DNA from: Magnetospirillum sp.
GTDB taxonomy: Bacteria; Pseudomonadota; Alphaproteobacteria; Rhodospirillales; Magnetospirillaceae
Reading direction: 5' to 3'
Assembly: GCA_016183945.1 (NCBI GenBank)
Contig: JACPDP010000028.1
Span: 1 to 39,352, forward strand
DNA: 39,352 bases
Part shown: positions 14,144-22,410 of the stretch, piece by piece
Position numbering within the stretch: position 1 is the first letter of the stretch
Layout: the number at the start of each line of letters is the position of its first letter
Translations under genes and position numbers: made by a program
Notes under the pieces: model-generated
Seen by the model: only the letters and a program-made list of their open reading frames with translations
The model's database searches: none
What the model was told of the DNA's origin: nothing

Positions 14144-16240
14144 TTAGCGCGGGCCGCCCGCCCTGTCGAGCGCCGCCAGGGTCTCGGCCTCGGTGAGCAG
14201 TTCCGACAGCGGCACGCCCGCGGGGGCGCCGGGACCATAGACGACATCGAACGGGATGCCGTAGCGGCCGTGGTCGGCCAGAAAACGGGAGATCCCCTCG
14301 TCGGGCCGCGTCCAATCCGCCCTCATCGCCACCACGCCCTGCTGCCCCAGGCGCCGCGCCACCTCGCCGCGCTCGATCACGGCGGCCTTGTTGACCTTGC
14401 AGGTGATGCACCAGTCGGCGGTGACGTCGACGAACACGGTCTTGCCCTCGGCCAGCAGGCGGGGGATGGCATCGCGCTCGAACGCCACCCAGCCGACCGA
14501 CGAGGACGCCTGGGCGGTGCCGGCGGGCGCCTCGTCGAGATGGAACGGCGCCGCCACCGCCAGGGCGATCAGCGCCGCCACCGTGGCCGGCACCGCCGGC
14601 TGCGAGCGTTCGGGGAAGCGCCGGCGCAGGCCCAGCACCGCCACCGCGGCGGCGACGGAGCCGCCGGCCAGCAGCGCCGCCGCCATTCCCGTCTGCACCG
14701 CCAGCACGGTGAGGAGCCACAGGCCGGTGGCCGTCAGGGCGACCCCCATCAGCATCTTGACCCGGACCATCCATGCCCCCGGCCGAGGCAGGCGGCAGGC
14801 GGCGTCGGGCCATACCGCGATGGCGAGGAACGGCGCCGCCATCCCCACTCCCAGCGCGGTGAACACCGCCACGATCTCAAGCGGACCGCGCGCCAGCGCA
14901 AACCCCACCGCGGTGCCGAGGAAGGGGGCCGAGCACGGCGTCGCCAGCAGGGTGGCGAAGGCACCCGACAGGAAATGTCCCAGCAGGGTGTGGTGCTGCC
15001 CCCCCGTGCCGCCGCTGCGGTCCAGCAGCCACGACGGCAGGGCGATCTCGAACAGGCCCCACAGATTGGCGGCGAACAGGCCGAGCAGGGCCACCATGAC
15101 GGCGAGGAAGCCCGGCTGCTGGAACTGGATGCCCCAGCCCACCGCGGCGCCCGCCGCCTTGACTCCGACGGCGAGGCCGGCCAGGGCGAGGAACGAGGCG
15201 ACGATGCCGGCGGCCGAGGCAAGGAAGCTGGCCCGCACATGCGACCGTTCGGCGCCGCCGTGGCCGAGGGCGCCCAGCACCTTGATGGACAGCACCGGCA
15301 AGACGCAGGGCATCAGGTTGAGAATCATCCCGCCCAGCAGCGCCGCCGCCAGCATGCCCAGCAGGGTCGCCGCCGGGGAGACGGCGGCGATGGCGGAGGG
15401 CGTTGCCGTGGCTTCCAGGGCGCGCTGGCCGTCGGCCACCGTCACCGTCAACGGCCGGCCCGCCAGCGAGGCTTTCAGACTCCCCTTGGCCACCGGCACC
15501 TCGATCAGCGCCCGCCGGCCGCCATTGGACAGGGTCACCCGCGGCTGCTCGAAGGGCGGGGCGTCGTCGCCTTCCACGAAGGCATCGGGATGGTCGAAAG
15601 GCTCGGTGGCCGAAAGCGACAGGCGCAGCACGGCGCCGTCGCCCTCGCCCGACGTTTCCACCCTGTCGAGGGTGAGCCCGTGGCGGCTGCCGTCGCCCGG
15701 CACCAGGGCGGCGAAACGATCGATGTCGTGGGCGAACGCGGTGGGGTGCGGCGGCCCGGCCGGCAGGTCGAGGGCCAGCGCCGCCTGCTGCGGCACGCAG
15801 ATTTGGGCGCAGGCGAGGAAATCGACGGTGACGCGCGCCGCCGCCGACTTGCCCGGTTCCGTCAGCGGGGCGTCGATGGGCAGGACGACCTCGTCGGCAT
15901 AGCCGTGGTTCTGCAAGCCGGCCAGCACGAAACGCTTGGGTGCCGGCCACAGGATGCGAGGCTCCCCCATATTGGCCGAGCCGCTCCAGTCCAGGCGGGG
16001 CGGATAGCCGGCGTCGCCCGGCGAGCGCCAATAGATTTTCCAGCCCGGCTCCAGCTTGAACTGGAGGCCGAGGCGAAGCCGGGCGGCGTCGCCGACGGTG
16101 GCGGTCAACAGGCGGACGCCGCCCGATTCGGTGGTGACCCAATCGGAGGCGCCGGGCTCGGCCGCCGCGACGCCAGCGGGCGCCAGGGTGGCGGGCACCA
16201 GCAGCGCCAGGGCGGTGAGGAAGCTGCGAAAACTGCTCAT
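14144..16240 (-). CDS. ScsB-type protein-disulfide reductase (DsbD family)
   Basis: Moves electrons from cytosolic thioredoxin across the inner membrane to periplasmic disulfide reductases. It has 698 residues: a signal peptide (1-26), a periplasmic domain of the ScsB type with GWKIYWRSPGDAGYPP, ILWPAPKRF and ACAQICVPQ (to about 255), an eight-helix DsbD core with Cys312 in LMPCVLP and Cys436 in ATPCSAPF, and a C-terminal thioredoxin domain with W610-C-I-T-C614. The N-terminal domain sets it apart from classical DsbD and matches the suppressor-of-copper-sensitivity protein ScsB. The start at ATG 16240 gives a clean signal peptide, although the frame is open upstream. The response regulator follows after 31 bases. 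Confidence 0.9.
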   Translation of the reverse strand: MSSFRSFLTALALLVPATLAPAGVAAAEPGASDWVTTESGGVRLLTATVGDAARLRLGLQFKLEPGWKIYWRSPGDAGYPPRLDWSGSANMGEPRILWPAPKRFVLAGLQNHGYADEVVLPIDAPLTEPGKSAAARVTVDFLACAQICVPQQAALALDLPAGPPHPTAFAHDIDRFAALVPGDGSRHGLTLDRVETSGEGDGAVLRLSLSATEPFDHPDAFVEGDDAPPFEQPRVTLSNGGRRALIEVPVAKGSLKASLAGRPLTVTVADGQRALEATATPSAIAAVSPAATLLGMLAAALLGGMILNLMPCVLPVLSIKVLGALGHGGAERSHVRASFLASAAGIVASFLALAGLAVGVKAAGAAVGWGIQFQQPGFLAVMVALLGLFAANLWGLFEIALPSWLLDRSGGTGGQHHTLLGHFLSGAFATLLATPCSAPFLGTAVGFALARGPLEIVAVFTALGVGMAAPFLAIAVWPDAACRLPRPGAWMVRVKMLMGVALTATGLWLLTVLAVQTGMAAALLAGGSVAAAVAVLGLRRRFPERSQPAVPATVAALIALAVAAPFHLDEAPAGTAQASSSVGWVAFERDAIPRLLAEGKTVFVDVTADWCITCKVNKAAVIERGEVARRLGQQGVVAMRADWTRPDEGISRFLADHGRYGIPFDVVYGPGAPAGVPLSELLTEAETLAALDRAGGPR

Positions 16241-16310
16241 GGGGGCGAACAACAGCACCGCCGGGAATGTCCTGTCAATCGCATAGCGCCTTCTGCACCG
16301 ATGGGCGAGC

Positions 16311-16339
16311 TTGCTTTCGCCGCCGGACGGGCATATTTG
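16311..16339 (+). promoter_or_regulatory. Putative yqgE promoter
   Basis: TTGCTT at 16311-16316 and TATTTG at 16334-16339 are 17 bases apart, in the 105-base gap between the divergent dsbD-type gene and yqgE. It implies a short leader and argues against the upstream ATG at 16301. Confidence 0.35.
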
Positions 16340-16345
16340 AAAAGT

Positions 16346-16918
16346 ATGCCGATGCAAAAATCCCTTGGTTACCTGGCCGGGCAGGTGCTGATCGCCATGC
16401 CGCAGATGCAGGACCCGCGGTTCTCGCGAACCGTGGTCTATCTGTGCGCACACACCGCCGATGGTGCCATGGGCATCGTCATCAACCGACCATTCAACGG
16501 CCTCAGCTTCGGGGAATTGCTCGATCAGCTGGAGATCGAGCCCACCGCCAAGTGCGGCGACATCCGCGTCCATTTCGGCGGGCCGGTCGAGGGAGGGCGC
16601 GGCTTCGTGCTGCATTCCACCGACTACCTCCAGGAAACCACCATGATGGTGGACGACAAGGTGGCTCTGACCGCCACCGTCGACGTCCTCAAGGCCATGG
16701 CCGAGGGCCAGGGCCCGCGCCGGAGCCTGCTGGCCCTGGGCTATGCCGGCTGGGGGTCCGGCCAGCTCGACGCCGAAATTCGCGATAATGCCTGGCTCAA
16801 CGTGCCGGCCGACGACGAACTGCTGTACAACGGCGATCTCGACCACAAGTGGGAATTGGCGATCCACAAGCTGGGGATCGATTTCGGCTCGCTGTCGGGC
16901 GACGCCGGGCACGCCTGA
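16346..16918 (+). CDS. YqgE/AlgH family protein
   Basis: 190 residues, the family's normal size. Typical segments are LAGQVLIAMPQMQDPRFSRTVVYLCAH at the front, then GIVINRPF, HFGGPVEGGRGFVLHS, GYAGWGSGQLDAEI and NAWLNVPAD. The function of this soluble cytosolic family is not settled. The start at 16346 is chosen because a plausible promoter lies just before it and because homologues begin close to LGYLAGQ; ATG 16352 is also possible, and ATG 16301 would add 15 residues. Confidence 0.93.
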   Translation: MPMQKSLGYLAGQVLIAMPQMQDPRFSRTVVYLCAHTADGAMGIVINRPFNGLSFGELLDQLEIEPTAKCGDIRVHFGGPVEGGRGFVLHSTDYLQETTMMVDDKVALTATVDVLKAMAEGQGPRRSLLALGYAGWGSGQLDAEIRDNAWLNVPADDELLYNGDLDHKWELAIHKLGIDFGSLSGDAGHA

Positions 16919-16936
16919 ACGGCTGAAGTCCGCTGG

Positions 16937-17947
16937 CTAGAGCTGCCCCATCCCCTTGAACCGGGCGAACAGGGTGCGCACGAAGGTGGCGCAGGCGGGC
17001 AGGCCGGCATCGCGGCCGATGCCGGCCCGTTGCGCGTGTTCGACGATGCGGGCCACCAGATGGGGCCGGCCCGGAATGCCGAAGATGCGGCCGAACACCT
17101 CGGCACCGATGCATTCGTGGCTGATCAACAGAAACACCACCAACTGAGCCTTTGACAGCCCAAGGCCGACCACCAGGGTGGCGGTGACCTCGCCGCCGAC
17201 GCCGCGCAGCACGTCCGTGCTGCGAAGCACCTGTTCCGGCTGCTTCAGCACGGCGCGCACATCGGGCTCCAGCAAGGTGGCGGTGAAGGCCGCCGGCACG
17301 AGGCGCTTGTGATCGGCGCTGAGGATGACCCCAAGTTCGGCGGCCGGCCGCGCGGGCTCGCTCGGCGCCGCGGCGGCGGCAGGGGGATCCGCCGCCGCCT
17401 GGGCGGAGGCGGCGGCGGCCCGACCGGCGCTGGAATCCACGGTTAAGCGGATCAGCGCCTCCGGCTCACGAAATTCAAGCAGGCGCGCGCCAAGGCTGCG
17501 CACCAGTGAGGGAGACATCTCGGCGTAGGCGGGCACCAGCGGCACCTGCCAGTCGTGCAACAGATAATCCTGGATGGCGTCGTACAACTCGTCGGCGGCG
17601 GTGGCCTTGCGGCGGAAATAGCGCTTGGCGGCGGTGCGGATCACCATGGCGATCACCTCGGCCAGGGTGCGGCCGCAGGACAGCATGCCGTTCTCGTCGG
17701 TCACCGGGCGGTGGCGCTCATCGACGGTGACGAAGCGGAAGCCGCGGCGCTCCTCGCGAAAGACCTTGAAACAGCGCTCCAGCAGGCCAAGGTCGTTCAG
17801 GGCCGATTCATAGGCTTCGCGGCGAGTCAGCGACCGCAGCTCAGGCAGAAACTGGCAGAGGATATCGACCACCGGCCCCTGGAGGGTGTCGTTGACCCGC
17901 CGGACAGCCGTCGGGCCGTCTACAGTGGCGAGGGTCCCCACGGTCAT
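16937..17947 (-). CDS. Protein of unknown function behind a CRP-like operator
   Basis: 336 residues with no signal peptide. The N-terminal half (1-170) is charged and helical (LTRREAYESALNDLGLLERC; TAAKRYFRRKATAADELYD). It is followed by an Ala/Pro linker (about 177-205, SAQAAADPPAAAAAPSEP) and a C-terminal helical domain (LGVILSADHKRLVPAAF; VLRGVGGEVTATLVVGLGLS). The two-domain layout is clear, but I do not recognise either domain. GGAAGG lies 9 bases before ATG 17947. The 173-base upstream gap contains a perfect TGTGA-N6-TCACA palindrome at 18041-18056, suggesting cyclic-nucleotide or Crp-family control. Confidence 0.75.
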   Translation of the reverse strand: MTVGTLATVDGPTAVRRVNDTLQGPVVDILCQFLPELRSLTRREAYESALNDLGLLERCFKVFREERRGFRFVTVDERHRPVTDENGMLSCGRTLAEVIAMVIRTAAKRYFRRKATAADELYDAIQDYLLHDWQVPLVPAYAEMSPSLVRSLGARLLEFREPEALIRLTVDSSAGRAAAASAQAAADPPAAAAAPSEPARPAAELGVILSADHKRLVPAAFTATLLEPDVRAVLKQPEQVLRSTDVLRGVGGEVTATLVVGLGLSKAQLVVFLLISHECIGAEVFGRIFGIPGRPHLVARIVEHAQRAGIGRDAGLPACATFVRTLFARFKGMGQL

Positions 17948-18040
17948 CGACCGAATCCTTCCATGTCCCGAACCGAGAAGAGCGATCAGCCTTCGACCGC
18001 CCCATCAGTGACGACCATACGCCAGGGGGGCGTGTCGGAC

Positions 18041-18056
18041 TGTGAGCGATTTCACA
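18041..18056. promoter_or_regulatory. CRP-like palindromic operator
   Basis: TGTGA-GCGATT-TCACA is a perfect match to the CRP half-sites and spacing. It lies 94 bases upstream of the start of the unknown gene read leftwards (17947), in a non-coding gap, and 65 bases before the end of map. Binding by a Crp/Fnr-family protein is inferred; FNR sites would read TTGAT-N4-ATCAA instead. Confidence 0.5.
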
Positions 18057-18120
18057 TAGGGGTGATGAATTGTCCCGAGGCGGTTGGCGGGGCCGGATCA
18101 CGGGCGGCCTCGCCTTCGCC

Positions 18121-18924
18121 TCACGCGTAGGGCGGGCAGTGCCAGCCGTGGGGCGACAGGGTGAAGATTTCGCAGCCGGTGGCGGTGACGCCGATCGAGT
18201 GCTCGAACTGCGCCGACAGCGACTTGTCCTTGGTCACCGCGGTCCAGCCGTCGGACAGAATCTTGGTCTCGTAGCGGCCGGCGTTGATCATGGGCTCGAT
18301 GGTGAAGAACATGCCTTCCCTGATCTCGATGCCTTCGCCCGGCTTGCCGTAATGCATGACGTTGGGCGGCTCGTGGAAGACGCGGCCCAGACCGTGGCCG
18401 CAGAAGTCGCGCACTACCGAGAAACGATGCTTCTCGACGAAGCTCTGGATGGCGTGGCCGATGTCGCCCAGGGTGGCGCCGGGCCGGATCGCCTCGATGC
18501 CGAGCATCAGCGACTCATAGGTCACCTCCACCAGCTTGCGCGCCTTCACCCCCGGCTTGCCGACGAAATACATGCGGCTGGTGTCGCCGTGCCAGCCGTC
18601 GACGATGGGCGTGACGTCGATATTGACGATGTCGCCATCCTCCAGCCGCTTCTCGCCCGGGATGCCGTGGCACACCACATGGTTGACCGAGGTGCAGATG
18701 GAGCGGGGAAAGCCGCGGTAGTTGAGGGGGGCACTGACGGCGCCGCGCTCGGAAATGAACTCGGCGCACAGGCGATCAAGCTCGGCGGTGGTGACGCCGG
18801 GGACCACATGCGGGGTAATGAAATCCAGCGTCTCGGCGGCGAGGCGGCCGGCCTTGCGCATGACGGCGAAATCTTCGGGTCCGTGCAGGCGGATGTGGCC
18901 GGTGTCGAGGTCTTCTCGTTCCAT
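18121..18924 (-). CDS. map: Methionine aminopeptidase type I
   Basis: Removes the initiator methionine from new proteins. It has 267 residues. The five metal ligands are in their motifs: Asp in VNIDVTPIVDGWHGD (two Asp), His in CGHGLGRVFHEPP, Glu in FFTIEPM and Glu in AQFEHS. The substrate His lies in HVVCHGIPG. ATG 18924 has AAGGA four bases upstream; an upstream GTG overlapping the sfsA stop is an alternative. The gene follows the methyltransferase-SfsA fusion with 8 bases between. Confidence 0.95.
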   Translation of the reverse strand: MEREDLDTGHIRLHGPEDFAVMRKAGRLAAETLDFITPHVVPGVTTAELDRLCAEFISERGAVSAPLNYRGFPRSICTSVNHVVCHGIPGEKRLEDGDIVNIDVTPIVDGWHGDTSRMYFVGKPGVKARKLVEVTYESLMLGIEAIRPGATLGDIGHAIQSFVEKHRFSVVRDFCGHGLGRVFHEPPNVMHYGKPGEGIEIREGMFFTIEPMINAGRYETKILSDGWTAVTKDKSLSAQFEHSIGVTATGCEIFTLSPHGWHCPPYA

Positions 18925-18932
18925 TTCGTCCT

Positions 18933-20438
18933 TCACGTCCTCTCCATCGGCAGGGGTGAGCCGACCTCTATACCGTCCAGGTTCAACCTGCAAGCATAGC
19001 AGATTGCCTCGACGCCGTCCCGCTTCGCCTGGGCGAGTGCGGCGGCATAGATGGGGTCGATGTCCGCCGCCGGTCGGAAGCCAAGGCAATCGCCGCGTTG
19101 GACGAGGTAGAACATCACCGCCCGGCACCCTGCGGCGACCATGTCGGTGAGTTCGCCGAGATGCTTGGTGCCACGGGCGGTGACGGCGTCGGGGAACTCC
19201 GCCCACTCGCCGCGCTTCAAATGGACGTTCTTCACCTCGACGAAGCATGTGGGTCGGCCGGGGGTTTCCAGCAACATGTCGATGCGTGAATTGCGGCCGT
19301 ATTTGACCTCGCGGCGCAAGCTGGTGTAGCCGGCCAACTCCGGGATGACGCCCTCGCGGATGGCGTCGGCGACCAGGCGGTTGGGGTGCATGGTGTTGAC
19401 CCCCACCAGGTGGCCGCCCACCACCACCATCTCCCAATTCCACTTCAGCTTGCGCTCGGGATTGGCGGCGGGCGACAGCCACACCTCCATGCCCGGTTCG
19501 GCGGTGCCCAGCATGGCGCCCGAATTGGCGACATGGGCGCACACCACCTCGCCGCCCTCCAGCGTCACGTCGGCGAGGAAGCGTTTGTAGCGGCGGATCA
19601 GCGTGCCGCGCCGCAGGGGCGAGGGGAAGATCATGCTGGGGGTATTAGCGGGCGGGACGCCCGCGAACGTCGCCGGGCGGCGGCTCTCCTCGTCGAACGG
19701 GTAGCGGGCCAGGGCGCTGGCCAGGGTGGCGCGGCGGGTGAAGCCCTTGCGCTGCGCCGCCACCGCGTTGCTCTCGCCCATGCCGCGGAGGTCGGCCAGC
19801 AGCCGCATCGGCTCGGCATAGCTGACCCGGATGTCGTCGCTGTCCACCACCGGCAGGGCGAACCCGGCCCGCTGCAGCAGCCCGCCCAGGTCCTTGACCT
19901 CGGCGAAGGGCGAGACGCGCGGCGAGGCGCCGCTCTCAACCTCCAGTTCTGCCTCCAGCAGGGCGCGGCGCAGCTCGATCAGGGTGTCGCCGCCCAGCAG
20001 CGTCGCCACGAACAGCCCGTCCGGCTTCAGCGCCCGGCGGATCTGCGCCAGGGTGCCGGGCAGGTCGTTGACCCAGTGCAGCGACAGGCAGGACAGCACC
20101 AGGTCGAAGCTGGCCGGCCGGAACGGCAGCCATTCCTCGTCGGCGGCCAGGGTGGGATGGCCGTTGCCGGCGGCCACGGCCGCCATGGCCGGCGACAGGT
20201 CGCACTGCACCAGGGTTTCGATGCCGCCACGCCCGGCCAGGGCCTCGGCCAGCAGGCCGGTATGGCAGCCGAGGTCGAGGGCGACGGGGAAGCGGCGGTC
20301 GCGAATGTCATCCAGGCGATCGGCCAGCCGGTCGGCCGCCTCCCGCACCAGGAAGTCGTGTGCGGCAAAGCCGGCGGCGGCACGGTCGCGGCGCTTGCGC
20401 AACAGCGCCCGGTCGAAGATTCTCATGGCCTGGGACAT
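18933..20438 (-). CDS. sfsA: Fusion of a BioC/NDUFAF5-like methyltransferase with SfsA
   Basis: One open frame of 501 residues holding two proteins that are normally separate. Residues 1-268 are a class I SAM methyltransferase of the BioC/NDUFAF5 type: IFDRALLRKRRDRAA, the SAM loop ALDLGCHTG, and LSLHWVNDLPGTL. Its usual C-terminal segment after GFTRRATLASAL is replaced by about 25 odd residues. Residues 269-501 are a complete SfsA (233 residues; would start at ATG 19634): NSGAMLGTAEPG, SRIDMLLE and FVEVKNVH, the last two fitting the nuclease acidic-lysine site. There is no ribosome site before ATG 19634, so SfsA may be made only as a fusion. A dispersed palindromic repeat (19648-19665) encodes part of the joint. 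Confidence 0.82.
   Translation of the reverse strand: MSQAMRIFDRALLRKRRDRAAAGFAAHDFLVREAADRLADRLDDIRDRRFPVALDLGCHTGLLAEALAGRGGIETLVQCDLSPAMAAVAAGNGHPTLAADEEWLPFRPASFDLVLSCLSLHWVNDLPGTLAQIRRALKPDGLFVATLLGGDTLIELRRALLEAELEVESGASPRVSPFAEVKDLGGLLQRAGFALPVVDSDDIRVSYAEPMRLLADLRGMGESNAVAAQRKGFTRRATLASALARYPFDEESRRPATFAGVPPANTPSMIFPSPLRRGTLIRRYKRFLADVTLEGGEVVCAHVANSGAMLGTAEPGMEVWLSPAANPERKLKWNWEMVVVGGHLVGVNTMHPNRLVADAIREGVIPELAGYTSLRREVKYGRNSRIDMLLETPGRPTCFVEVKNVHLKRGEWAEFPDAVTARGTKHLGELTDMVAAGCRAVMFYLVQRGDCLGFRPAADIDPIYAAALAQAKRDGVEAICYACRLNLDGIEVGSPLPMERT
19648..19665 (-). repeat. Half-copy of a dispersed GC-rich palindrome at the fusion joint
   Basis: In minus-strand sense it is CGCGGGCGTCCCGCCCGC, identical to positions 6-23 of the left arm of the full repeat at 33197-33252. 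It is translated as AGVPPA within the methyltransferase-SfsA linker, 14 bases before the SfsA ATG. Confidence 0.75.
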
Positions 20439-20489
20439 GCTCGGCTATATGGCATGCGGGGCGGTCGGGGGGAAAGGGGAAAACCGGGG

Positions 20490-21221
20490 ATGCTGCGCCG
20501 TCTCCTGCGCGTTATGGTCGATGCCGTGTTGCCGCCCTTGTGCCTGTGCTGCGGCACCCAGGTGGGCGAACCCGGCACGTTGTGCACGAGTTGCTGGTCG
20601 AAGCTCGACTTCCTCGGGCCACCCTGCTGCGATGCCTGCGGCCACCCGTTCGAGCTTGACCCCGGTGAGGTGGCATTGTGCGGCGCTTGCGCGCGAAGCC
20701 GGCCGGTGTTCCGCTGCGCCCGCGCCGTATTCCGCTACGACGACGCCAGTCGCCCGCTGGTGCTGCGCTTCAAGCATGCCGACCGCACCGAGGCCGCCCC
20801 CGCCTTCGCCCGCTGGATGGCGCGGGCCGGCGCGCCGCTGCTGGCCGAGGCCGATCTGGTGGTGCCGGTGCCGCTGCATCGCTGGCGGCTGCTGACGCGG
20901 CGCTATAACCAGGCGGCGCTGCTGGCCAATGCGCTCGGCAAACTCGCCGCGGTGCCGGTGGCGCCCGACCTGCTGGTCCGTTGCCGCCGCACCCCGCCGC
21001 AGGGGTATCTGGGGCGGGAGGCGCGCGAGCGGAACGTCAAGGGCGCCTTTGCCGTCCGCCCGGCCAAGCTTCACCTGGTGCACGGGCGCACCGTGCTGCT
21101 GGTGGACGACGTGCTGACCACCGGGGCGACGGTGGGCGAATGCGCCCGCGTCCTGCTCAAGGCCGGGGCGGCGGCGGTGGATGTGGTGACGCTTGGCCGC
21201 GTGGTGATGGCGCACATCTAG
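20490..21221 (+). CDS. ComF family phosphoribosyltransferase-like protein
   Basis: 243 residues. The N-terminal part has zinc-type cysteine pairs (LCLCCG, CTSCW, CDACG, CGAC); the C-terminal part has the ComF core VPVPLHRWRLLTRRYNQA, then the PRPP-loop VLLVDDVLTTGATV. Family members take part in DNA uptake or handling of transforming DNA in some bacteria, but many carriers are not known to be competent. ATG 20490 follows a purine-rich GGGGA stretch; an upstream in-frame ATG at 20453 is less likely. It diverges from the methyltransferase-SfsA gene by 51 bases. Confidence 0.9.
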   Translation: MLRRLLRVMVDAVLPPLCLCCGTQVGEPGTLCTSCWSKLDFLGPPCCDACGHPFELDPGEVALCGACARSRPVFRCARAVFRYDDASRPLVLRFKHADRTEAAPAFARWMARAGAPLLAEADLVVPVPLHRWRLLTRRYNQAALLANALGKLAAVPVAPDLLVRCRRTPPQGYLGREARERNVKGAFAVRPAKLHLVHGRTVLLVDDVLTTGATVGECARVLLKAGAAAVDVVTLGRVVMAHI

Positions 21222-21274
21222 CCAAATGCCGCCGTCGCGATATATTAGGGGGCGTTCAATCCGCGGAGCGTTTC

Positions 21275-21538
21275 ATGGCCGAAATCGAGATCTACACCAC
21301 AGAAATCTGCCCCTATTGCGTGCGCGCCATGCGCCTGCTGGACAAGAAGGGCCAGTCCTACACCGAGATCGACGTCTCCACCGACGAGGGCCTCCGCGCG
21401 TCCATGACCCAGCGGGCCGGCGGCCGGCGCTCGGTGCCGCAGATCTTCATCAACGGCGTCCATGTCGGCGGTTGCGACGACCTCTATGCCCTCGACAAGG
21501 AGGGCAGGCTCGACCCGATGCTGGCGGGTGGCGCATGA
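21275..21538 (+). CDS. grxC: Glutaredoxin 3
   Basis: Small dithiol glutaredoxin of 87 residues that reduces disulfides with glutathione. It has the active site CPYC in TTEICPYCVRAM, the cis-proline loop SVPQIFI and the GGCDDL glutathione-binding motif. It lacks a signal peptide. Its TGA overlaps the ATG of the nitrilase gene (ATGA at 21535-21538), so the two are coupled. A short promoter-like TATATT stretch lies at 21240-21245. Confidence 0.96.
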   Translation: MAEIEIYTTEICPYCVRAMRLLDKKGQSYTEIDVSTDEGLRASMTQRAGGRRSVPQIFINGVHVGGCDDLYALDKEGRLDPMLAGGA

Positions 21539-22365
21539 GACCGTTCAAGGCCGCCTGCCTTCAGCTCAACACCGGCAACGAGCTGACGCCCAACCTGGAA
21601 AAGGCGGAGCAGTTGGCGATGGAAGCGCGCGCCGCCGGCGCCGACCTCATCCTGATGCCCGAGAACGTGGCGATGATGGAGTGGGGCCGCTCCAACATCG
21701 TGCTGAAGGCCATGCCCGAGGACGAACATCTGGCGCTGAAATTCTTCCGTGATCTGGCGCGCGAGCTGGGCTGCTGGCTGCATTGCGGCAGCCTGGCGGT
21801 GCTGCTCGACGGCGGCATGGTGGCCAACCGCACCATCGTGCTGCGGCCCGATGGCACCATTGCCGGGCGCTACGACAAGATTCACATGTTCGACGTCGAT
21901 CTCGGCCTGGGCGAGGTCTACAAGGAGTCGGCAACCTTCCTGCCCGGTGACCAGGCGGTGACGGTGGATCTGCCGTGGGGGCGCCTCGGGCTATCCATCT
22001 GCTACGATTTGCGCTTCCCGCACCTCTATCGTCAGCTGGCCAAGGCCGATTGCGACTTCATCGCGGTGCCGGCCGCCTTCACCCGCACCACCGGCAAGGC
22101 GCATTGGCACGTGCTGTTGCGGGCCCGCGCCATCGAGACCGGCTGCTACATCCTCGCCCCGGCGCAATGCGGCGAGCACGTCAACGCCCGCCAGACCTAC
22201 GGCCACGCCCTCATCGTCAGCCCGTGGGGCGAGATTCTCGCCGACGCGCTGGAGCGGCCCGGCTGGGTCATCGCCGATATCGACCCCGGCAAGGTGGCCG
22301 AGGCGCGCAAGAAGGTCCCAAGTCTCGACCACGACCGGCCCTTCGCCATACCCTCTCGTCGCTGA
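21535..22365 (+). CDS. Carbon-nitrogen hydrolase (Nit1/NIT2-like amidase)
   Basis: 276 residues, nitrilase superfamily. The catalytic triad is Glu43 in LMPENVAM, Lys115 in RYDKIHMFD and Cys156 in SICYDLRFP. The sequence type, and its pairing with a glutaredoxin, fits the branch that removes deaminated glutathione (a toxic transaminase by-product). The exact substrate is inferred. It overlaps grxC by 4 bases. In relatives it is usually followed directly by the DUF1178 gene; here two other genes come between. Confidence 0.93.
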   Translation: MRPFKAACLQLNTGNELTPNLEKAEQLAMEARAAGADLILMPENVAMMEWGRSNIVLKAMPEDEHLALKFFRDLARELGCWLHCGSLAVLLDGGMVANRTIVLRPDGTIAGRYDKIHMFDVDLGLGEVYKESATFLPGDQAVTVDLPWGRLGLSICYDLRFPHLYRQLAKADCDFIAVPAAFTRTTGKAHWHVLLRARAIETGCYILAPAQCGEHVNARQTYGHALIVSPWGEILADALERPGWVIADIDPGKVAEARKKVPSLDHDRPFAIPSRR

Positions 22366-22410
22366 GGCCGGCGCTGCCTATCTGCCTTGTCGCTGAGGGA
22401 GCGACGAGGC

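Noticed and set aside
14057..16345. Very long plus-strand frame across the dsbD-type gene that runs into yqgE
   Set aside because: Only the last 190 codons (yqgE) make sense; the rest is low-complexity Arg/Gly/His antisense to a well-supported gene.
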